Shown: piece after piece, positions 1 through 4,904 of the stretch
How the letters are laid out: the number at the start of each line of letters is the position of its first letter
Position numbering within the stretch: the first letter of the stretch is position 1
Source of the DNA: Phycisphaeraceae bacterium
Lineage (GTDB): Bacteria > Planctomycetota > Phycisphaerae > Phycisphaerales > UBA1924
Assembly (NCBI GenBank): GCA_009827205.1
Contig: WUAK01000185.1
Location: 1-5,731 of the forward strand
Reading direction: 5' to 3'
DNA length: 5,731 bases
Notes under the pieces: model-generated
Told to the model about the DNA's origin: nothing
Database searches by the model: none
What the model saw: only the letters and a program-made list of their open reading frames with translations
Position numbers and translations under genes: made by a program

Positions 1-1263
1 AAGGTCGAGCTCTGGTGGATCGAGGAGATCGCGCCGGAGTCTGGCCAACAGCCTCGCATGCTCGCGGTCAACGAAGCCGAGTTCAAGATGCTCTTTCCGG
101 GTCAAGTGCCTCCGCGAGGATCGCCCGCGATCGTCGGCGCATCAGCCGCGGGGCTCTCAGGATTAGTCCCTGACTCTGAGAGCAACAGCGTGGAATCTCC
201 CGCCGACGACACCGAGTTTCGTCCTGCGACTCCTGCTTTGCGCGATTTGTCTCCCCAGCTTTCTGGAGAGACCTCGGCCGCATCGTCACAGGATCTCGAC
301 ATGCTCGCGTCGATCTCAGAGCGTCCGGTACTCACGAGCGATGACGCCGGGAAGTGGCGCGTCGTCCGCTACCTGACCAACGGCAGCGGCCCGATCGTCA
401 TGAGCAAAGACGAGATGCTGACCTACAAATTTGCGACCCGCAGCATCAACGATGAAGAAGACCTCAAGGCGTACTTTGGCGCTAAAGAGGTGATCAGGAT
501 CAACACCACTGTCTCTGAGCGCATCGTCAAAGTACTGTCGAACATGTGGGTCCGGATGATCCTCATTGCAGTCTTCCTGCTCGCGCTGTTCATCGAGATG
601 GTGAGCCCTGGGCTCATTGTGCCGAGCGTCGTGGCGTGTGTCGCGTTGCTGTTGGTCATGGCTCCGGCCTGGATGCTCGGTCTCGCAGGCTGGTGGGAGT
701 TGATCGCCATCGTCTCGGGGATCATGCTCATCCTGATCGAGATCTTCATCGTGCCAGGCTTTGGTGTGTTTGGGATCTCTGGACTGATCCTGCTCTTCGG
801 GGGCCTGGTGATGGCTTTCGTCAGCGCGAGCAGCGGCGTGTTTCCGAGCACACCCACGGGCCAGACCGATCTGTCACGAGCCGTGGTTATGGTCGCTCTT
901 GCGATGGCAACCGCCGGTGGCGGGATGTTTGTCGTCATGAAATACTTCGGATCGCTGCCCGTGCTCAACAGGCTCACGCTGCGCCCAGACCAGGTCGAGA
1001 GCAACACCGGAATCGGGCTCGTAGAAGCGATGGGTGAGTCAACAGACCTTGCGCTTCTGGTTGGCTCGTCTGGTGTGACCGCTACACCCTTGCGACCATC
1101 AGGCAAAGTTGACATTGAGGGGGCTCTGTATGACGCACTCTCAGGATCGGGTTTCGTTGATCCAAAAACACCAGTGCGTATCACCCGTGTGACAAACTGG
1201 CAGGTTGTGGTCGAGCCGATAAGCGATGACAATGCGGACACCCCAGAGAGGGATGAAACCTGA
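1..1263 (+). CDS. NfeD-family membrane-bound serine protease, long form (5' end missing)
   Basis: The reading frame is open to the left edge, so this is the C-terminal 420 residues of a longer protein; the Met codon at 58 is internal. Residues below are counted from the window edge. Residues 1-34 and about 121-161 (ending in an acidic stretch and YFGA) look like the last parts of the ClpP-type protease domain of long NfeD proteins. They are separated by a Ser/Pro/Asp-rich low-complexity stretch at about 35-110. Hydrophobic segments lie at about 186-204, 206-225, 230-250, 253-274 and 294-312, with the repeated NfeD-like pattern IExxxPG at two places. Residues 353-408 (GxxGxxxTPLRPSGKV followed by a beta-rich stretch) form the NfeD OB-fold. 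In the family, the protease domain cleaves hydrophobic C-terminal regions of partner SPFH proteins such as stomatins. The catalytic Ser is off-window, so activity cannot be judged. The stop overlaps the next start by one base, so the two genes are translationally coupled. Confidence 0.9.
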   Translation, partial: KVELWWIEEIAPESGQQPRMLAVNEAEFKMLFPGQVPPRGSPAIVGASAAGLSGLVPDSESNSVESPADDTEFRPATPALRDLSPQLSGETSAASSQDLDMLASISERPVLTSDDAGKWRVVRYLTNGSGPIVMSKDEMLTYKFATRSINDEEDLKAYFGAKEVIRINTTVSERIVKVLSNMWVRMILIAVFLLALFIEMVSPGLIVPSVVACVALLLVMAPAWMLGLAGWWELIAIVSGIMLILIEIFIVPGFGVFGISGLILLFGGLVMAFVSASSGVFPSTPTGQTDLSRAVVMVALAMATAGGGMFVVMKYFGSLPVLNRLTLRPDQVESNTGIGLVEAMGESTDLALLVGSSGVTATPLRPSGKVDIEGALYDALSGSGFVDPKTPVRITRVTNWQVVVEPISDDNADTPERDET

Positions 1264-1769
1264 TGGATCCGATGCTTGTCTGGGGACTTGGGCTGCTCGC
1301 TCTCGCGGTGTTCCTGCTTGTTCTCGAGGTGATCGTTCCCTCGGGTGGTGTGATCGCTCTTGTCAGCGGTGTTGTCGGGATCGCCGGTGTCGTCTGCCTG
1401 TTCATGATGAAAGAAGGCGGCACACTCTGGGGCATTTCGGGCACACTCATGCTTCTGATTGTCTTCCCGAGCACTTTCGCGGTCTGGGTCAAGGTGATGC
1501 CGAACACATCGGTAGGCCGCAAGATGATGGGGATTCCTGATGAGCGCGAGGAGCAGAGAGAGCATGAACTCGAGCGGGCTGAGCACGATGAACTCATGGC
1601 GCTGATCGGCACAGAGGGTGTCGCTCGGTCACCGCTTCGCCCAGTCGGTTCAATCGAGATCGAGGGCCAGACGTACCAGGCATTGGCTGAGGGTGTCGCC
1701 ATCGAACGAGGCCAACGCATCAGGGTCACGCAGGTCGTCAACGCTCAGATCAAGGTGAGACCTGCCTAG
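1263..1769 (+). CDS. Short NfeD-like membrane protein with C-terminal OB-fold
   Basis: This 168-residue protein is a second NfeD-type gene directly behind the long one, sharing the TGATG stop-start overlap. GAGAGGG at 1246-1252, ten bases ahead of the ATG, is a good ribosome-binding site. Hydrophobic segments lie at about residues 5-27, 29-48 and 55-77, with the NfeD-like LEVIVPSGG turn after the first. A charged Glu/Arg linker at about 90-112 leads to the OB-fold at 113-168, recognisable by GTEGVARSPLRPVGSIEIEG and the closing RVTQVVNAQIKVRP strand. It has no protease domain, which matches the short NfeD class. In the family the OB-fold faces the cytoplasm and is thought to contact the SPFH partner, here the downstream FloA. 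What this copy does beyond the OB-fold of the first gene is not visible; a division of labour or heteromeric assembly is inference. Confidence 0.9.
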   Translation: MDPMLVWGLGLLALAVFLLVLEVIVPSGGVIALVSGVVGIAGVVCLFMMKEGGTLWGISGTLMLLIVFPSTFAVWVKVMPNTSVGRKMMGIPDEREEQREHELERAEHDELMALIGTEGVARSPLRPVGSIEIEGQTYQALAEGVAIERGQRIRVTQVVNAQIKVRPA

Positions 1770-1798
1770 CCGACCACGAATGGGTGCTCCGAGTCGCG

Positions 1799-1804
1799 TA
1801 TACT
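1799..1804 (+). promoter_or_regulatory. Candidate -10 box ahead of floA
   Basis: TATACT matches the bacterial -10 consensus at five of six bases and stands out in GC-rich surroundings, within the 82-base gap between the short NfeD gene and floA. No convincing -35 hexamer is seen 16-18 bases upstream. If it is real, transcription would begin near 1811. That would give floA its own promoter in addition to read-through from the NfeD genes, and would exclude translation from the ATG at 1780. Confidence 0.35.
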
Positions 1805-1851
1805 CTCGCAGATTCAAAGCAGATTACTTTGTCATGAAAGAAAGCGACCTC

Positions 1852-2958
1852 ATGCGTACGCCCCGACTACTCACTGCCACGGTTCTCGGAATTTCGCCAG
1901 CTACTCACACACTCGCACAAGCAGGCGCCGGTGGTGGCGGGATGCCCATGTGGGGCTGGGTCGTCATCGGCATCGCGGCGTTGTTCCTGCTGATCATCCT
2001 GATCGTTCTTGGGAATTACATCCAGCTCTACATCCAGGCTCTGACATCGAACGCGAGCGTCTCGATTCTGGACATCATCCGGATGCGATTCCGGAAAATT
2101 GATCCTCGGGTGATCGTGCTCAATCGGATCCGCGCCGTTCAGGCGGGTCTCGACGTCAACACACCTCAGCTCGAAGAGCACCTGCTTTCAGGCGGTCGAG
2201 TCAAGAATGTCGTTAGCGCGCTCATCGCCGCCAAGAAGGCCCGGATCGATCTCGACTGGAACACCGCCTGTGCGATCGACCTTGCTGGCCGCGACATCTT
2301 CGACGCGGTGAACACGAGCGTGAACCCGAAGGTCATCGACTGCCCGAACCCGACGCTCGGTCGCGCCACGATCGACGCGGTGGCGAAAGACGGCATCCAG
2401 CTCAAAGCCCGTGCACGTGTGACCGTGCGTACGAACCTCTCGCAGCTCGTCGGTGGTGCAACGGAGGAAACGGTCGTCGCGCGTGTCGGCGAGGGCATGG
2501 TTTCTTCGATCGGTTCTGCCGAATCACACAAGGCCGTGCTCGAGAACCCCGACGCGATCTCTAAGAAGGTGATGGAGCGAGGGCTTGACTCGGGTACGGC
2601 GTATGAGATCCTGTCCATCGATATCGCCGACGTCGATGTCGGCGACAATATCGGCGCGAAGCTTCAAGAAGACCAGGCCGAGGCGGACAAGAAAGTCGCC
2701 CAGGCTCTCGCCGAGAAGCGGCGCGCGATGGCTATCGCCCAGGAGCAAGAGAACAAAGCGGAGATCGAGAAGAACCGCGCGTTCGTCGTGCTCGCGGAAG
2801 CCGAGGTTCCCAAAGCGATGGCCGAGGCGTTCCGCAGTGGGAATCTTGGGATCATGGACTACCAACGCCTCCGCAATATCGAGGCCGACACATCGATGCG
2901 CAAGGCAATCTCTGGGCACGACCAGAAGGACGGCCAGAACGATAAGAATCTGGGCTAA
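1852..2958 (+). CDS. floA: Flotillin-like protein FloA (SPFH family)
   Basis: FloA builds a membrane scaffold that organises functional microdomains in bacteria. From the ATG at 1852 the protein has 368 residues. Residues 1-24 look like a signal peptide ending in LAQA, a Gly-rich stretch follows, and a transmembrane segment spans about 35-54. The rest follows Bacillus FloA closely, as I recall that sequence: AIDLAGRD, VNPKVI (157-162), DGIQLKARARVTVR, LVGG, ARVGEGMVSSIGS, GLDSGTAYEILSIDIADVDVG, then an Ala/Glu/Lys-rich coiled coil (about 271-327) and the AEVPKAMAEAF...GIMDY ending. About seven extra residues sit after VNPKVI. In-frame ATGs also exist at 1780 and 1834. I chose 1852 because it yields a compact signal peptide and has a weak purine-rich AAAGAAAG at 1837-1844; 1834 is possible, and 1780 lies ahead of the candidate -10 box. 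Upstream NfeD genes fit the known NfeD-SPFH pairing. Family identity is near certain; the start is not. Confidence 0.94.
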   Translation: MRTPRLLTATVLGISPATHTLAQAGAGGGGMPMWGWVVIGIAALFLLIILIVLGNYIQLYIQALTSNASVSILDIIRMRFRKIDPRVIVLNRIRAVQAGLDVNTPQLEEHLLSGGRVKNVVSALIAAKKARIDLDWNTACAIDLAGRDIFDAVNTSVNPKVIDCPNPTLGRATIDAVAKDGIQLKARARVTVRTNLSQLVGGATEETVVARVGEGMVSSIGSAESHKAVLENPDAISKKVMERGLDSGTAYEILSIDIADVDVGDNIGAKLQEDQAEADKKVAQALAEKRRAMAIAQEQENKAEIEKNRAFVVLAEAEVPKAMAEAFRSGNLGIMDYQRLRNIEADTSMRKAISGHDQKDGQNDKNLG

Positions 2959-2974
2959 TCCGCAACCGGATTAG
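2955..2974. terminator. Inverted repeat between convergent genes, covering both stop codons
   Basis: CTAATCCG (2955-2962) and CGGATTAG (2967-2974) form a perfect 8-bp stem with a CAAC loop. The left arm contains the floA stop (TAA, 2956-2958) and the right arm contains the complement of the lipoprotein gene stop (2971-2973). Being symmetrical, it can act on transcripts from either strand. No T-tract follows on either side, so a classic intrinsic terminator is not shown. Transcript-end protection or a weak or factor-assisted terminator is an inference from position. Confidence 0.5.
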
Positions 2975-3336
2975 TCGCGCCAGGCGTCGGTAACGATGCC
3001 GTCTTTGATCTCAACGTACGTCCCGCCCGCGGACTCTTCTGAGCTTGAGCCACCGATGACGAGGAGGACAGAGCCCTTGCTTCGTTCGGTCCTCTCGTAC
3101 TCGTACGCCCAGAGTTCGCCACCCTCGACTTGTGAGCGTCGAGTGGGCTGACCCAGCGCCGCGAGGACCCACGATTCGGTCGTCTCACCGATCTTGATCC
3201 GCTTGTAGGTGCCGGAGCCGACGTAGTCGCCCGACAATGAGGAATGGGAGCTGCCGCTGATGCAGCCCGCGGCGGGCAGGAGCATTGCGGCGGTCAGGGC
3301 GGCGGTCAGGGCGGCGGCGAGAAGCTTGGTTTTCAT
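2971..3336 (-). CDS. BamE/SmpA/OmlA-like small lipoprotein
   Basis: This 121-residue protein starts with a lysine-tipped, Ala/Leu-rich signal peptide ending in LLPAAGC, a plausible lipobox with Cys25 as the lipidated residue. The -3 position is Ala rather than the commoner Leu. Residues 44-119 show the BamE/SmpA pattern: I-x-I-G-x-T (47-52), a helix, LGQPTRR (61-67), ELWAYEYER (74-82), and a final strand with DGIVTDAW (112-119). Proteobacterial BamE is an accessory of the outer-membrane beta-barrel assembly complex, but many short lipoproteins share the fold without being BamE, and no other bam gene is in the window. GGGGA lies about seven bases ahead of the ATG on the minus strand (complement of 3343-3347). 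Its stop faces that of floA across 12 bases. Fold assignment is good; the role as a true BamE is uncertain. Confidence 0.75.
   Translation of the reverse strand: MKTKLLAAALTAALTAAMLLPAAGCISGSSHSSLSGDYVGSGTYKRIKIGETTESWVLAALGQPTRRSQVEGGELWAYEYERTERSKGSVLLVIGGSSSEESAGGTYVEIKDGIVTDAWRD
3291..3314. repeat. Two perfect tandem copies of a 12-base unit in a signal-peptide sequence
   Basis: CGGTCAGGGCGG occurs at 3291-3302 and again at 3303-3314. On the minus strand it encodes repeated Leu-Thr-Ala-Ala in the hydrophobic core of the lipoprotein signal peptide. Twelve bases is four codons, so loss or gain of a unit would keep the frame and only change the signal-peptide length. Confidence 0.85.
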
Positions 3337-3408
3337 CTGGTTTCCCCGTACTGGTTAGCGTTTACTACAGGCGTACGGAGCGTCATACGGAAACCGCTGT
3401 ACCGCGTT

Positions 3409-3981
3409 TCACGGTTTTTCGATGGCTTCCAACAAAAGTTGTGTAAGCCGGAGTCTGCGGTAGATTTCGTTGGTCACGATCGAGGGCGGGCCCTCGACAG
3501 CTGCGACATTTGGGTCGCTCTCTTCAGGGGTTTCAGCATTCTGTGCCTGGTCAACTCGCTGCTGATTGGGCCTGAATCCGGCAGGGCGGTTCGGGACTCG
3601 GTTCGAGACACGCCGATCGATTCTGCCCGAAGCGGCTGTCGTCTCGATGGTCGGCTCGCTCCTCGCGGTAAGCCCCTGGGTACCGATCCTGAAGCGGGTG
3701 TTTGGCGGGATGAACGCCTTGTCGGTGCCCGCGAGATAGTCGGATCGATCGAAAATAGCGACGAGACCGTTGTCGATGCGAACGAAGGCTTTCTCCCCCG
3801 TGGGCGTCGTTATCTCGTAGACCTGTTCAAACCCTGTCGGTCTGCGCAGATCGATGGGCTCGAGTCGGTTCGGCGAGGCCAGCGGGGATACATCCTCGAA
3901 GCCCTCTTCGACGGGTCTCAGCTCCGGCTGCTGGCTCGGAACGATCAGCAACAAAACTGTTATGAGTGCGGCGTGAGTCAA
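3409..3981 (-). CDS. Exported protein of unknown function, downstream of the TonB-like gene
   Basis: I do not recognise this 190-residue protein. It begins with a TTG codon; there is no ATG in frame near the start. The purine-rich AAGGGGCAGGG on the minus strand (complement of about 3990-4000) is a usable ribosome-binding site. Residues 4-15 are hydrophobic with no positive charge in front, a short and weak signal sequence ending near VPSQQ. Residues 50-103 look like a compact beta-rich core (GFEQVYEITTPTGEKAFVRI, then RFRIG). Residues 104-160 are polar and low in complexity, rich in Arg, Asn, Pro and Glu. Residues 161-190 end in a basic-acidic helix, NEIYRRLRLTQLLLEAIEKP. There are no cysteines. 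It lies 17 bases behind the TonB-like gene on the same strand, so co-transcription is likely and a role in the same envelope process is inferred. The opposite-strand frames here look like shadows. Confidence 0.65.
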   Translation of the reverse strand: MTHAALITVLLLIVPSQQPELRPVEEGFEDVSPLASPNRLEPIDLRRPTGFEQVYEITTPTGEKAFVRIDNGLVAIFDRSDYLAGTDKAFIPPNTRFRIGTQGLTARSEPTIETTAASGRIDRRVSNRVPNRPAGFRPNQQRVDQAQNAETPEESDPNVAAVEGPPSIVTNEIYRRLRLTQLLLEAIEKP

Positions 3982-3998
3982 CTTTGCTGCCCTGCCCC

Positions 3999-4856
3999 TT
4001 AGAACAAGATCTGGATCTGCGTCTCGATGTACGCCCCGGCTGAACTCGGGAGGTCGTCAATTTCCTTGCCCGCGGCCCTCCAGCGGTACACACAGTCGAG
4101 TATCGGCTCATCAATGGTCGGAGCGCCCGACTCGGTGCCAGGCTTGATGGATGCGTTGAGGACCGAGCCGTCCTTACCGAAGCGGATGATCGCGGTCACG
4201 CTGCCGTTGCGTGCTCGGAGTTCGTGCATCTTCGTGGTAGCGTCAAACTGCGGCCTGAAAGTCTGGATGCGCAGCCCTTCTCTTGCGAGCACCTTGCCCA
4301 GATTGCTCGTCCTCACCTGCACGGGCGAGGTTGCGTCTGACTCCCGGTCGTCCTGGATCGCCTCTTTCACCGGCTCGGCTGGCTGCGGTGCTGGCTTTGT
4401 TTCTTGTTGCTCTTGTTGTTGCTTGGCTTGCTCTGCCTGCTCGGCGTTCTTCTTCGTGTCTTCGAGCTTGGCCGCGAGCTCTGCGATTGAGTTCAATCTG
4501 TCGAGCACCGACTCACTCAGCGTTTGCGCGGACTCAGAGAGCTGCTGCTGGACCTCTCTGGTCGCCTGCACGCTCGCTTGGATCGCTTCGACAGAAAGCT
4601 GGGGCTGGAGTGTCTCAGCTTTGACAGCCGCGTGAGGAGTCTCTTCGTTGAACCCGATCCACGCGATCGAGACTGGCTCGCCGCTGTCGATGCCTAGTCT
4701 GGTTTTGGGTTTATCTTCTGGAACCGATTGCTGAAGGAAAATGGCAGCCAGCGCCGAGCCGGGCGAGGCGAGCATCAAGATCATTGCTGCGTGGCACACA
4801 CAGCTCACGAGCAGGCAAATACCGAGTGTGCGCCGGGATGACCGAACACCATCCAT
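3999..4856 (-). CDS. TonB-like energy transducer protein
   Basis: The 285-residue protein has a short basic N-terminus and one transmembrane segment (about 11-30) containing S18-CVC-H22. This matches the SxxxH motif that Escherichia coli TonB uses (Ser16, His20) to couple to ExbB/ExbD. Residues 55-69 hold GIDSGEPVSIAWIGF, a segment type I associate with planctomycete homologues from memory. Residues 88-152 are predicted coiled coil, turning into a Gln/Glu-rich run, then a Pro-rich stretch (153-163). Residues 218-285 resemble a TonB C-terminal domain: beta strands around SVTAIIRFGKDGSVLNASI, then a helix with YRWRAAG (257-263), in place of the usual WRF. The predicted role is carrying proton-motive force from the inner to the outer membrane. 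No exbB, exbD or receptor gene is in the window. The ATG at 4856 has no clear Shine-Dalgarno site. The 190-residue gene follows after 17 bases. Confidence 0.85.
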   Translation of the reverse strand: MDGVRSSRRTLGICLLVSCVCHAAMILMLASPGSALAAIFLQQSVPEDKPKTRLGIDSGEPVSIAWIGFNEETPHAAVKAETLQPQLSVEAIQASVQATREVQQQLSESAQTLSESVLDRLNSIAELAAKLEDTKKNAEQAEQAKQQQEQQETKPAPQPAEPVKEAIQDDRESDATSPVQVRTSNLGKVLAREGLRIQTFRPQFDATTKMHELRARNGSVTAIIRFGKDGSVLNASIKPGTESGAPTIDEPILDCVYRWRAAGKEIDDLPSSAGAYIETQIQILF

Positions 4857-4904
4857 GCGTAAACGGTAGCATGAGAATGGGCGCGATTCACGGAGAAGCG
4901 ACGG
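4857..4904. promoter_or_regulatory. Short divergent intergenic region between the TonB-like and TlpA-like genes
   Basis: Only 48 bases separate the two opposite start codons, so promoters for both genes must lie here or inside the neighbouring 5' coding ends. On the plus strand TAGCAT (4867-4872) is a four-of-six match to a -10 box without a clear -35. GGAG at 4892-4895 is the ribosome-binding site of the TlpA-like gene. On the minus strand I see no clear promoter box or Shine-Dalgarno site before the TonB-like start. The promoter role is positional inference. Confidence 0.35.

Noticed and set aside
58..60. ATG at 58 as the true start of the NfeD gene
   Set aside because: The frame continues upstream to the window edge with protein-like sequence (KVELWWIEE), and the protease domain would be cut in the middle, so this Met is internal.
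423..1586. Long minus-strand open frame (387 codons) antisense to both NfeD genes
   Set aside because: Its product is rich in Ser, Thr, Arg and His with no domain logic, while the plus-strand frames here encode clear NfeD proteins. The open antisense frame follows from codon bias in GC-rich genes.
1780..1851. Upstream ATG starts (1780 and 1834) for floA, giving up to 24 extra residues
   Set aside because: The ATG at 1780 has no ribosome-binding site and precedes the TATACT box; the extra residues put charged sequence ahead of a good signal peptide. 1834 remains possible but has no better site.
3480..3497. TCGAGGG...CCCTCGA palindrome, a possible terminator
   Set aside because: It lies within the coding part of the 190-residue gene, has no T-tract on either side, and fits codons for ordinary residues, so it is probably chance.
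3244..4002. Plus-strand open frame of 252 codons across the lipoprotein and unknown genes
   Set aside because: It overlaps two minus-strand genes, has an Arg/Gly/Cys-rich composition without domain features, and begins inside the antisense of a signal peptide.
4027..4635. Plus-strand open frame of 202 codons opposite the TonB-like gene
   Set aside because: The product is a Ser/Cys-rich mirror of the Gln/Glu-rich coiled coil on the other strand; the minus-strand TonB-like protein explains the region.
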